Below are positions 1-9,136 of a stretch of 64,000 bases of DNA, piece after piece. This stretch comes from Pseudoxanthomonas sp. (GTDB lineage: Bacteria > Pseudomonadota > Gammaproteobacteria > Xanthomonadales > Xanthomonadaceae): NCBI RefSeq assembly GCF_027498035.1, contig NZ_CP114978.1, forward strand, positions 930,001 through 994,000. Reading direction: 5' to 3'. The notes beneath the pieces were generated by a model. The model was not told the DNA's origin. It searched no databases and saw nothing but the letters and a program-made list of their open reading frames with translations. Position 1 is the stretch's first letter. Each line of letters starts with the position of its first letter. A program made the translations under genes and the position numbers.

Positions 1-356
1 GCGTGCCCTTCCTGTGGGCGGTGCTGGTGCCACTGCTGGTCTGCATCGTGATCAGCATCATGGGTGCGATGCCGGGCCTGAGCCTGCCGCTGGCTGGCGT
101 CTGGTACGTGGTCATGTATCGCGGCCTGCTGAGCGTGCTGCCGGGCATCTGGATTCCCGCCGAGATGGCGCGCCACGAAACCCTGGAAAGCGCCACCCAG
201 CAGGTACAGAACCCGAACGACGCCCTGCAGATGGTCCTGCACCACACCAGCAATCCGTCCATCTACGGCAACCCCGACCTGTGGATCGGTGCCGCGGTAG
301 GCGTCGCGCTGATCGTGCTGGCCGTGGTCATCCGTCGCCGCCGCGACGACGCCTGA
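1..356 (+). CDS. Membrane protein, C-terminal part (possible ABC-2 type permease)
   Basis: Reading frame open from the left edge, so the N-terminus is outside the window; about 117 residues are visible. There is a hydrophobic segment at the start (FLWAVLVPLLVCIVISIMGA), a second near the end (IGAAVGVALIVLAVVI), and a positively charged tail (RRRRDDA). This fits the last part of an inner-membrane protein with a periplasmic loop between the two helices. The next gene begins 21 bases downstream behind a clear ribosome binding site, so the two are probably cotranscribed. In Xanthomonads, head-GIN/DUF4097 proteins often follow ABC-2 transport genes, which is the only basis for suggesting a permease. 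No motif in the visible part decides the family. Confidence 0.6.
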   Translation, partial: VPFLWAVLVPLLVCIVISIMGAMPGLSLPLAGVWYVVMYRGLLSVLPGIWIPAEMARHETLESATQQVQNPNDALQMVLHHTSNPSIYGNPDLWIGAAVGVALIVLAVVIRRRRDDA

Positions 357-377
357 ACCCCTCCAAGGAGCCTGTCC

Positions 378-1169
378 ATGAAGTCCACGCATCGTTCCCT
401 GCTGATCCCGGCCCTGGCGGCCGTCCTGCTGGCCACACCGCTGCTGGCCAGCGCGCAGGACGCACACTGCAAGTTCTCCGAGCCACGTTCGCTCAAGCTG
501 GATCTGGCCGGCGCCAAGTCGGTACTGTTCGAGGTCGGCTCCAATGACCTCAAGCTCAAGGCCACCGCGGGCGCCGACAGCGCCCTGGCCGGCCGGGCCT
601 GCGCCAGCAGCCAGGACCTGCTCAAGGGCCTGACCGTGACCCAGAAGCGGTCGGGCGACAAACTCGTCGTCAGCCTGGCCGAGGACCGTCCCTTCAAGAT
701 CAGCTTCGGCAGCAGCTACTCCTACCTGGACCTGACCGGCACGGTGCCCAATGACGTGCTGGTCCAGCTGGACGTGGGCTCGGGCGACGCCTCACTGAGC
801 GGCGCCAAGGCGGCCAGCGCCGACGTGGGTTCGGGCGATGTCGACCTGCGCGACATTGCCGGCCTGGTCACCACCAAGATCGGCTCCGGCGACCTGAAAC
901 TCGATGGTGCCGGCGCGCTCAAGGTGCTGAGCATCGGCTCGGGCGACCTGGAAGCCGCCCGCGTCACCGGCAAGGCCGAGGTCGGCAGCATCGGCTCCGG
1001 CGACGTGAACCTGAGCGATGTCACCGGCGATGTCGAGGTTGGCTCGATCGGCTCGGGCGACCTGACGGTCCACGGCGTGCGCGGCAACCTGACCGTGCAC
1101 AGCCGCGGCAGCGGCGACATCGACCAGCGCGACGTGACCGGCACGGTCGACGTGCCCAAAGAACACTGA
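378..1169 (+). CDS. Exported DUF4097/head-GIN type beta-repeat protein
   Basis: 263 residues with a signal peptide (hydrophobic LLIPALAAVLLATPLLASA, cleavage near residue 26). The second half is a ladder of short repeats centred on GSGD, seven copies from about residue 137 onwards (VGSGDASL, VGSGDVDL, IGSGDLKL and so on), spaced roughly 16-20 residues. This is typical of the right-handed beta-helix of the DUF4097/DUF2807 head-GIN families. The start has an AAGGAG ribosome binding site a few bases upstream. It follows a membrane protein gene and precedes two lipoprotein genes on the same strand, so a cell-envelope role is likely. The biochemical function of these families is not established, and none is assigned here. 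Confidence 0.8.
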   Translation: MKSTHRSLLIPALAAVLLATPLLASAQDAHCKFSEPRSLKLDLAGAKSVLFEVGSNDLKLKATAGADSALAGRACASSQDLLKGLTVTQKRSGDKLVVSLAEDRPFKISFGSSYSYLDLTGTVPNDVLVQLDVGSGDASLSGAKAASADVGSGDVDLRDIAGLVTTKIGSGDLKLDGAGALKVLSIGSGDLEAARVTGKAEVGSIGSGDVNLSDVTGDVEVGSIGSGDLTVHGVRGNLTVHSRGSGDIDQRDVTGTVDVPKEH

Positions 1170-1204
1170 CCTTCTGCCGTTTCCCTCCATTCGGACACCA
1201 CGCC

Positions 1205-1837
1205 ATGAAGACCACACTGCTGCGCACCGCAGTCGCTGCAACCCTGCTGACCCTGGCCGCCTGCCAGCCCGGCACCGGGCCTGTTGCCCAGGGACTCAAT
1301 GAGGCCCAGAAAGGACTGGAAAAAGCTTCCAAGGAAATGGATGAAGCCAGTGATGAAGTCGCAAAGGCCAGGAAGGAGCTGGCGACGGAAAACCTGAAGG
1401 TCGGCAGCGATGGCAATAGCAAGGGCCTGCCGAAGGCCGAAGTCACGCCGAGCGGTGAACTGCTGATCGATGGCAAGCCCATCGCGATGACGCCCGCGCA
1501 GAAGGCCGCTGGACTGGCCTACCGCACCGAGCTACAGGGCGTGGCAAGTGACGCCATCGGCATCGGCATGGCAGGCGCCAAGCTCGGCATCGATGCCGCG
1601 GCCAGTGCCATCAAGGGACTGATGAGCGGCCAAGGTGGCGAAGCGGCCGGCAAGCAGGCCGAGGCGACCGCCAAGGAGAAAATCCAGCCGCTGGTCGAAC
1701 AGCTGTGCAAGCGCATGCCCACGCTGCTCAAGACCCAGCAGGCCTGGGCCGCCGCGCAGCCCGAGTTCCGCCCCTACGCGACCATGGACCAATCCGATGT
1801 CGACGACTGCAGCGACAAGCAGGACTGGAATTTCTGA
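1205..1837 (+). CDS. DUF2884 (YggN)-like lipoprotein
   Basis: 210 residues. The N-terminus has a lipoprotein signal ending LTLAAC, so lipidation is expected at Cys20. A charged, probably coiled-coil stretch (NEAQKGLEKASKEMDEASDEVAKARKE) follows at about 32-60. Next comes the core SGELLIDGKPIAMTPAQKA, which resembles the E. coli YggN/DUF2884 pattern of a short beta hairpin followed by a helix of Gln and Arg. The tail ends RPYATMDQSDVDDCSD. The gene lies 35 bases after the GSGD protein and 67 bases before a shorter gene of the same type. The DUF2884 family has no known function; the assignment rests on local resemblance only. Confidence 0.7.
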   Translation: MKTTLLRTAVAATLLTLAACQPGTGPVAQGLNEAQKGLEKASKEMDEASDEVAKARKELATENLKVGSDGNSKGLPKAEVTPSGELLIDGKPIAMTPAQKAAGLAYRTELQGVASDAIGIGMAGAKLGIDAAASAIKGLMSGQGGEAAGKQAEATAKEKIQPLVEQLCKRMPTLLKTQQAWAAAQPEFRPYATMDQSDVDDCSDKQDWNF

Positions 1838-1892
1838 CGAAGCCACGGCAGCCCGCCGGCGCAGCCAGCACGGCGCCGGCCGGGCGATCGCT

Positions 1893-1898
1893 TACAAT
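1893..1898 (+). promoter_or_regulatory. Candidate -10 box giving a leaderless transcript
   Basis: TACAAT lies six bases before the ATG at 1905. A start of transcription about seven bases downstream of a -10 box would fall on the ATG itself, and no ribosome binding site is present. This is the layout of a leaderless mRNA. No convincing -35 hexamer was found at 16-18 bp spacing. Confidence 0.45.
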
Positions 1899-1904
1899 CG
1901 ATCC

Positions 1905-2342
1905 ATGCGTATCTCGACCAAGATCACCTCCCTGGCGCTGCTGGCAGCCCTTTCGCTGGCGGCCTGCGGCGGTGGCGACAACAAGGCCGCGCTGTCCCGT
2001 GCCGAACGCGCCAAGCCAGCCACCTCGGTGACGACCATGGAAGTCAGCATGCGCCAGCCACCGGGCGCGGCCGTCAGCATCGGCCCCGATGGCACGCTGA
2101 AACTCGACGACGTGGTGTTGCCACAGCCCGCGGAAAAGCAGCAGGCGTTGCAGAATTACTTCGGCCAGCTGCAGATGCGCCGCCAGCAGGTCCTGGACCA
2201 GTTGCAGGCCGGCGGTGGCAAGCCGATCACCATCGCACCGGATGCGCAGATCAAGCAGCTGCAGGAAGGCTTGCTGGCCGACTTCCCCGAACTGCGCCCC
2301 TACAAGGGCAGCCTGGATACGATCCGGCTGGAAGCACGCTGA
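1905..2342 (+). CDS. Small lipoprotein related to the preceding gene (DUF2884-like)
   Basis: 145 residues from the ATG at 1905. A lipobox (LSLAAC) puts the lipidated cysteine near residue 21. The middle part (IGPDGTLKLDDVVLPQPAEKQQALQNYF) has the same hairpin-plus-helix layout as the upstream lipoprotein, and both end with an acidic PELRPY or PEFRPY motif close to the C-terminus, so the two look like diverged paralogues. The reading frame is open upstream as far as 1635, but that part overlaps the previous gene. The ATG at 1905 is the first codon followed by a sensible signal peptide. No Shine-Dalgarno sequence precedes it; a TACAAT box sits six bases upstream. Confidence 0.75.
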   Translation: MRISTKITSLALLAALSLAACGGGDNKAALSRAERAKPATSVTTMEVSMRQPPGAAVSIGPDGTLKLDDVVLPQPAEKQQALQNYFGQLQMRRQQVLDQLQAGGGKPITIAPDAQIKQLQEGLLADFPELRPYKGSLDTIRLEAR

Positions 2343-2476
2343 ACCTGCACCGGAATTGGTGACGCACCGATGCTGATGGCGCCAGCAGCCATCCGCTGGT
2401 GGGTGCTTTGGGCTGTGCCCGCGTAGCGACGCATCCAGGCGCTATCGCCAACCGAATCGATACCTGTCCTTGAGGC

Positions 2477-3358
2477 TCAGCCGAAAGCGGCCAGGGCGAA
2501 ATCAAGAAAGCTACGTAGCTTGGGCGTCATCCGCCGATCCGGCGCGAAAAGCATGTGCAGTTCACGCGCGGGTGCCTCGTAGGCGGTCAACAGGCGCTGC
2601 AATCGACCAGCCTCCAGATCATCGCCAATCAACGCGGTCGGTTGGAGCAACAGGCCGTGCCCGGCAATGGCGGCGGCCCTGAGCGCCTCACCGCTATCGG
2701 TCGTAAACCTGCCCGTGATCGGAACCGACATCCGCCCTTCAGGGCCGACAAACGTCCATTCGGTGCGCATGGATGTATGCGAGAAGATCAAGCATTCATG
2801 CTGATTCAACTCTTCTGGCCGCGTCAGTGGCTGGCTGCGCCGGATATAGGCAGGTGATGCGCAAAGCACCAGCTGCAGGGGCGCAAGGGCGCGGGCCTGC
2901 AATCCGCTGTCTGGCAGCTGCCCGGTACGGAAGACAACATCAAAGCCCTCGTCGAGCAGATCGACGGTCCGGTTGGTGAGGCTCAGGTCGACGGAGACCT
3001 CCGCATGCTCCCCCAGGTATTCGGGAAGCTTCGGGGCCAAGGCGTGGCTGCCGAAAGTGATGGGGGCACTGATACGGAGCTTGCCGCGTGGGATCGCGCG
3101 CGACTCGGCCATCAGCGCCTCGGCCGCCTTCATGTCCAGAAGGATGTTCTTGGCCCGCTCGTAGAACAGCTGGCCGCTTTCGGTCAGGTTCTGGCGTCGG
3201 GTCGTGCGATTCAGCAGCTTGATCCCCAGATTGGCCTCAAGCGCCTGAATCTGCTTACCCGCGAACTGGGGGGAGATATCCAGTTCAACCGCAGCTGCCG
3301 AGAAGGAGCCCAGTTCCACGGCTCTCACAAAAACCTGCATGGCGTCGAGGCGATCCAT
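2477..3358 (-). CDS. LysR-family transcriptional regulator
   Basis: 293 residues from the ATG at 3358 (MDRLDAMQVFVRAVELGSF). An 18-residue upstream extension is possible but lacks family similarity. The N-terminal winged helix-turn-helix (about 1-60) has the typical sequence SFSAAAVELDISPQFAGKQI. The effector-binding part follows (KLRISAPITFGSHALAPKL). The pattern with ISAP and TDSGEALRAAAIAGHGLLLQP is that of the large LysR subgroup close to DsdC/AaeR-type regulators. It is transcribed away from the alpha/beta hydrolase gene 125 bp away, the usual arrangement when a LysR protein controls its divergent neighbour. The effector is unknown. Confidence 0.9.
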   Translation of the reverse strand: MDRLDAMQVFVRAVELGSFSAAAVELDISPQFAGKQIQALEANLGIKLLNRTTRRQNLTESGQLFYERAKNILLDMKAAEALMAESRAIPRGKLRISAPITFGSHALAPKLPEYLGEHAEVSVDLSLTNRTVDLLDEGFDVVFRTGQLPDSGLQARALAPLQLVLCASPAYIRRSQPLTRPEELNQHECLIFSHTSMRTEWTFVGPEGRMSVPITGRFTTDSGEALRAAAIAGHGLLLQPTALIGDDLEAGRLQRLLTAYEAPARELHMLFAPDRRMTPKLRSFLDFALAAFG

Positions 3359-3360
3359 TT

Positions 3361-3375
3361 GAATCCAATTGATTC
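3361..3375. promoter_or_regulatory. Candidate LysR operator (near-palindrome)
   Basis: GAATCCAATTGATTC is a near-perfect inverted repeat starting two bases upstream of the LysR start codon, inside the divergent intergenic region. LysR proteins usually bind such dyads and regulate both genes. A TATATA sequence at 3417-3422 could be the -10 box of the hydrolase gene. Neither was tested. Confidence 0.4.
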
Positions 3376-3483
3376 CAGTGATTGTTCGGGAAGCTAATTT
3401 ATCCCATTCCATTGCCTATATAGAGTGGCCACCTCGCAACCAAACCAGGTTGCGCCGCCCCTTTCAAACAGGATGGAAATGTC

Positions 3484-4245
3484 ATGCAATCACTTGTCAA
3501 AAGTGCACTTTTCGCGGCTGCGCTGAGCAGCGGCGCGGTCGAGCCCGGCCCGGAGGTGGAAAAACCCACGGTCGTCCTGGTCCATGGCGCCTTCGCAGAT
3601 GGCCACGCCTGGGACCGGGTCATCCCGCTGCTGCAGGCCAAGGGACTGAACGTGGTCGCCGTCCAGAATCCGCTGTCTTCATTCGAAGACGACGTTGCCA
3701 AGACCAAGCGCACGATCCAGGCACAGTCAGGCCCGATCGTCCTGGTCGGCCACTCCTATGGCGGCGCGGTCATCACCGATGCTGGTGAAGACGAGCACGT
3801 GAAGGCACTGGTCTACGTCGCCGCATTTGCCCCTTCAAATGGGCAGTCGGTCAGTGATCTTTCCAAGGATTACCCCACGCCTTCGGGCTTCAATCATCTG
3901 AACGCTGACAAGGACGGCTTCCTGACCCTGACGCTGGAGGGCGTCCAGCACCACCTCGCCCAGGATCTGAGTCCGGAGGACGCAAGGTTGCTGGCCGCCA
4001 CGCAGAACCCGACCAACAGCGCAAACTTTTCCGGAAAGGCGACGGCAGCGGCCTGGACCAGCAGGCCGACCTGGTACGTAGTGAGCGAGCAAGACCACAT
4101 GCTGGACACGGGCCTCCAGAAGGACCTGGCAAAGAAGCTTGGTGCCAAGGTCGTCAGCCTGCAGGCAAGCCACGTCCCCCAACTGTCGCAACCCCAGAAG
4201 GTAGCCGAGGTGATCCTCGCCGCCGTGGATCAGGTTTCCAGGTAA
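3484..4245 (+). CDS. Alpha/beta-fold hydrolase
   Basis: 253 residues. Hallmarks of the alpha/beta hydrolase fold are visible: the oxyanion-hole motif VLVHGAFADG at 31-40, the nucleophile elbow GHSYGG with Ser91, an acidic residue in SEQDHML near 203, and the catalytic His in QASHVPQL near 230. The family is the one annotated as salicylate esterase or EstC-like (HGAFADG...GHSYGG...SHVP). The N-terminus is mildly hydrophobic but is not a strong signal peptide. It is divergent from the LysR gene, which probably controls it. The substrate cannot be told from sequence; small esters or aromatic lactones are common in this family. Confidence 0.85.
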   Translation: MQSLVKSALFAAALSSGAVEPGPEVEKPTVVLVHGAFADGHAWDRVIPLLQAKGLNVVAVQNPLSSFEDDVAKTKRTIQAQSGPIVLVGHSYGGAVITDAGEDEHVKALVYVAAFAPSNGQSVSDLSKDYPTPSGFNHLNADKDGFLTLTLEGVQHHLAQDLSPEDARLLAATQNPTNSANFSGKATAAAWTSRPTWYVVSEQDHMLDTGLQKDLAKKLGAKVVSLQASHVPQLSQPQKVAEVILAAVDQVSR

Positions 4246-4422
4246 GGACTTCGCCGGAGCGCGCTCCATGGCGCTTGGAGCCGCAAGGACAGCGAGTCAT
4301 CGCGCATGCGCACTGGCCAGATGGGCGCGTCAGGAGCTTGCAGCGGGCAATTGCTCAAATGCGACGATCACTTCGTGGGCGTTGGTGGACCATGGGCCCT
4401 GAACCCGGAACAGGACCTGCCC

Positions 4423-5118
4423 ATGTACGTCGGACACCTTGCCATCGGCCTCGCGCTGAAGGCCCGCTACCCCCAAATACCCACCCTCCCGATCCTTCTC
4501 GGCGTCGGGTTCCTCGACATCCTCGATGGGCTGTTCATCGTGCTGGGCTGGAACCAGGTCACGCCCAACCTGCTGGCCGGCCCGTACCTGTTCTTCGACC
4601 TGACCTTCATCGATTGGGATCACTCTTTGCTTGCTGCCTTGCTGTGGTCCGCCGTCTGGGGATGTTTGTTCCTGAAGGACAAGCGCGTGGCATTGATGGC
4701 ATTCGTCGCGTCGTTCTCGCACTTCGTCGCCGACTGGCCCATGCACAACAGCGACTTGGCGCTGTTCCCATACTCCGTCGCGCACCTGGGATTTGGCCTG
4801 TGGGGCAAGCTGGGAACCCTCTCCTGGGTGCTTGAAGGAGCGTTCGTCGCCGTGCTTGCAGCTTATGCGTGGATCGCCAGTGCCAGGCGCGGCGTCAGCC
4901 TGTTGTGGCCATGCGTCGTACTTGCGCTGAGCTTCGTCAATCTTTCGCCATGGCTCTCGCCGATGAAGCACGTCGCCACGCTCGGGGAACCGGCAGCCCA
5001 TCTGGTGCATGGCCTTCTGGTCACGCTGGGGTTCCTGGTCCCGGGCTTGCTGCTGACGTGGCTGGTCAACCGGGCCGAACGCTGCCGGACGCTGCCTTCG
5101 CCAGTCCGGCACGCCTGA
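4423..5118 (+). CDS. Polytopic membrane protein with conserved His and Asp residues
   Basis: 231 residues from the ATG at 4423 (MYVGHLAIGLALKARYPQ). The reading frame extends further upstream but without signal or family features. The protein has about six hydrophobic segments. Conserved-looking polar residues sit at helix ends: GH in the first, FIDWDHSL near 64-71, and SHFVADWPMHN near 105. This recalls membrane-bound metal-dependent hydrolases of the YbcI/DUF457 type, but the match is weak. The stop codon (5116-5118) is immediately followed by the stop codon of the convergent Crp-type gene, with no base between them. Confidence 0.7.
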   Translation: MYVGHLAIGLALKARYPQIPTLPILLGVGFLDILDGLFIVLGWNQVTPNLLAGPYLFFDLTFIDWDHSLLAALLWSAVWGCLFLKDKRVALMAFVASFSHFVADWPMHNSDLALFPYSVAHLGFGLWGKLGTLSWVLEGAFVAVLAAYAWIASARRGVSLLWPCVVLALSFVNLSPWLSPMKHVATLGEPAAHLVHGLLVTLGFLVPGLLLTWLVNRAERCRTLPSPVRHA

Positions 5119-5745
5119 TCAGCCGGAGTGCCTGATGGCCTCCAGGGCCGCCTGATCCAGCACCTCGATGAATCGGTAGCCCAGGTGCAGGACACGGTGC
5201 TGCTCCCACACCCTGAGTTGCCGGTTGACCGTGGCCCGCGATACCCCCAGCTGCGAGGCAAGGTCTTCCTGCGACAAATGGATCCGAGGTGCCCGGGCGG
5301 CAAGAAGCCGCCCCGCCAGCTTCGCGGACAGCGAGCACAGCAGCATCTCCTCGTTCCATGCCAGGACCTGTCGATACCGGGCGCAGACCAGCCGCGTGAC
5401 CGCAAGCAAGACCTTGTTGTTTGTATTGACCAGTTCCAGGAAGACCTGTGCCGGAACGACCGCGATCCTGCAGTCGTCCTGTGCATCGGCCCGGAATACG
5501 CGCGCCTGGCTGTCCAGCAAGGGCGTCTCCCCGAACCATTGACCAGGCCCGAGGGTCGTAACCATCGGCTGGCGCCCATCCGAATCGAGCAGGGACACGC
5601 GCACGCGTCCATCGACAACGCCATACATCGCCGTAGGCGCTGACCGTGCGTCGAACAACGCCTGCCCGGCCACGTAGGTCCTGGTGACGGCGGCGGACAG
5701 GAAAATCCCTGCCACGTCGTCCGGCAACATGCCATCGGGCGTCAT
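5119..5745 (-). CDS. Crp/Fnr-family transcriptional regulator
   Basis: 208 residues from the ATG at 5745, chosen because GGAGG stands eight bases upstream; the open frame begins with a TTG 96 bases earlier without such a site. The N-terminal part is a cyclic-nucleotide-binding type jelly roll (about 10-120, with LGPGQWFGETPLLDSQARVFRADAQ where Crp proteins bind the nucleotide phosphate). The C-terminal part is a helix-turn-helix (IHLSQEDLASQLGVSRATVNRQLRVWE). No cysteine cluster for an iron-sulfur centre is seen, so it is not an Fnr oxygen sensor. It converges on the membrane protein gene. The ligand is unknown. Confidence 0.85.
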   Translation of the reverse strand: MTPDGMLPDDVAGIFLSAAVTRTYVAGQALFDARSAPTAMYGVVDGRVRVSLLDSDGRQPMVTTLGPGQWFGETPLLDSQARVFRADAQDDCRIAVVPAQVFLELVNTNNKVLLAVTRLVCARYRQVLAWNEEMLLCSLSAKLAGRLLAARAPRIHLSQEDLASQLGVSRATVNRQLRVWEQHRVLHLGYRFIEVLDQAALEAIRHSG

Positions 5746-5978
5746 CGGCCTAGCCTCCACTCGGCATTCCAGATCCCGGAAAATCTCATCGTCAATCTGT
5801 CCAGTTGGAACGGGCACCAGGTTGCGATGCATTGCTCGCAACCCGGTGATTTACACGCCGCGCATGGGTCCGTTTTCGCGACACGGACACGCTGCCATGC
5901 CGCCAAAGCAGTCGTATTGCTTCAGCAAGGGGGATCGACTCCACCCAGCCGGGCCCGGCGCAGCGCACCGGGCATTCA

Positions 5979-6014
5979 ACCCGCCCGCACGGCATGCCGC
6001 ACAAACGGGCGGGT
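5979..6014 (-). terminator. Stem-loop after fumC
   Basis: CCCGCCCG and CGGGCGGG form an eight-base perfect outer stem, with the perfect inner palindrome CGGCATGCCG in the loop. It lies directly after the fumC stop codon in the direction of fumC transcription. The following T tract is poor, so it may be a partial or factor-dependent terminator. Confidence 0.5.
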
Positions 6015-6015
6015 G

Positions 6016-7434
<1,419 letters not shown>

Positions 7435-7546
7435 CAGCGTGTTCCTCTTGAAGAAAAGGCTACGGCTGGCACGCGGTGGTCAGTCCGCAACGGCTGGCTG
7501 GAAGTGGCGAAGGATACGCCGCGGGGCGTGGCCCCGGCGACGGGGG

Positions 7547-7552
7547 TAAACT
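7547..7552 (+). promoter_or_regulatory. Candidate -10 box for purB
   Basis: TAAACT about 80 bases upstream of the purB ATG, in the 199 bp divergent region between fumC and purB. No good -35 hexamer at the standard distance; low certainty. Confidence 0.25.
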
Positions 7553-7633
7553 GTGCGCCCTTTCGAAGGGCCTGCCAGGCAGCGTTCACGCGCCGGCGCC
7601 CGCACCGCTTTCCCCTTACGCCAGCCACCTGCA

Positions 7634-9001
7634 ATGACCAACGCCACCCTGCTCGCCCTGTCCCCGCTCGACGGCCGCTACGCCTCCAAGGTCGACGCGC
7701 TGCGCCCGATCTTCTCCGAATACGGCCTGATCCGCGCCCGCATCAAGGTGGAAGTCGAATGGCTGCTGGCGCTGGCCGCCGAGCCGGGCATCACCGAGCT
7801 GGCGCCGTTCGCCCCGGCCGAGATCGCCAAGCTGCGCGCCCTGGCCGAGGACTTCAGCGTCGAGCAGGCCGCGCGGGTCAAGGAGATCGAACGCACCACC
7901 AACCACGACGTCAAGGCCGTTGAGTACTTCATCAAGGAGCAGCTCAAGGACGATGCCGCGCTGGGCCCGGCGCTGGAATTCGTACATTTCGCCTGCACCA
8001 GCGAGGACATCAACAACCTGTCCTACGGCTTGATGCTGGCGCAGGCGCGCCACAGCGTGCTGCTGCCTTCGTACGAAGGCATCGCCGCCAGCCTGCGCAG
8101 CCTGGCCCACGCCCACGCCGACCAGCCGATGCTCTCGCGCACCCACGGCCAGACCGCTTCGCCGACCACCCTGGGCAAGGAACTGGCCAACGTGGTCGCC
8201 CGCCTGGAGCGCCAGCTCAAGCAGATCGCCGGGGTGGAACTAACCGCCAAGATCAACGGCGCGGTCGGCAACTACAACGCGCACGTCATCGCCTATCCGG
8301 ACGTGGACTGGCCGGCCTTCGCCCAGCGTTTCGTCGAAGGCCTGGGGCTGGTGTTCAACCCGTACACCACCCAGATCGAGCCGCACGACAACGTCGCCGA
8401 ACTGGGCGATGCCAGCCGCCGCGCCAACACGATCCTGGTCGACCTGGCGCGCGACATCTGGGGCTATATCTCGCTGGGCTACTTCAAGCAGCGCTTGAAG
8501 GAAGGCGAAGTCGGTTCTTCGACCATGCCGCACAAGGTCAACCCGATCGACTTCGAGAACGCGGAAGGCAACTTCGGCGTGGCCAATGCCCTGTTCGAGC
8601 ACTTCAGCGCCAAGCTGCCGATCAGCCGCTGGCAGCGCGACCTGACCGATTCCACCGTACTGCGCGGCCTGGGCACTGCGTTCGGCCACAGCCAGGTGGC
8701 GCTGGACTCGCTGGCCAAGGGCCTGGGCAAGCTGGAACTCAATCCGCAGCGCCTGGATGCCGACCTGGATGCCGCCTGGGAAGTGCTGGCCGAAGCGGTG
8801 CAGACCGTCATGCGTCGCCATGGCCTGCCCAACCCCTACGAACAGCTCAAGGCGCTGACCCGCGGCCAGGGCATCACCGCCGAGTCGATGCGCAGCTTCG
8901 TCGAATCGCTGGACCTGCCGGCCGATGCCAAGCAGCGTTTGCGCGATCTGACGCCAGGCGGCTACACCGGCCTGGCTGCCGAGCTTGCCGAGGCGATCTG
9001 A
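7634..9001 (+). CDS. purB: Adenylosuccinate lyase
   Basis: 455 residues from the ATG at 7634 (MTNATLLALSPLDGRYASK); upstream in-frame codons do not match the family. PurB splits adenylosuccinate to AMP and SAICAR to AICAR in purine synthesis, releasing fumarate. The signature SSTMPHKVNP lies near residue 295, the catalytic-histidine region SRTHGQTASPTTLGKE near 168, and the N-terminal SPLDGRYASKV is typical of the E. coli type. Length matches E. coli PurB (456). It is transcribed away from fumC, whose substrate fumarate is the product of PurB. Confidence 0.97.
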   Translation: MTNATLLALSPLDGRYASKVDALRPIFSEYGLIRARIKVEVEWLLALAAEPGITELAPFAPAEIAKLRALAEDFSVEQAARVKEIERTTNHDVKAVEYFIKEQLKDDAALGPALEFVHFACTSEDINNLSYGLMLAQARHSVLLPSYEGIAASLRSLAHAHADQPMLSRTHGQTASPTTLGKELANVVARLERQLKQIAGVELTAKINGAVGNYNAHVIAYPDVDWPAFAQRFVEGLGLVFNPYTTQIEPHDNVAELGDASRRANTILVDLARDIWGYISLGYFKQRLKEGEVGSSTMPHKVNPIDFENAEGNFGVANALFEHFSAKLPISRWQRDLTDSTVLRGLGTAFGHSQVALDSLAKGLGKLELNPQRLDADLDAAWEVLAEAVQTVMRRHGLPNPYEQLKALTRGQGITAESMRSFVESLDLPADAKQRLRDLTPGGYTGLAAELAEAI

Positions 9002-9071
9002 TCTGGTGACGGCGCGCCGGCGGGTTGCTTCTGCAGCAACGCGGCGCGCCCTCCACGCTGAAGGCAGCACT

Positions 9072-9120
9072 GGGTTCCCGCCTTCGCGGGAACGACGACG
9101 GGTTCCCGTGCAAGCGGGCA
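9072..9120. repeat. Two dRS3-like palindromic repeats upstream of roxA
   Basis: GGTTCCCGCCTTCGCGGGAAC (from about 9073) and GGTTCCCGTGCAAGCGGG (9101-9118) are two copies of a GGTTCCC-N8-GGG palindromic unit. They resemble the ATTCCC-N8-GGGAAT repeats found at 21212-21317, and lie in the 135 bp between purB and roxA. Confidence 0.6.
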
Positions 9121-9136
9121 TCGAACAAATGACCTC

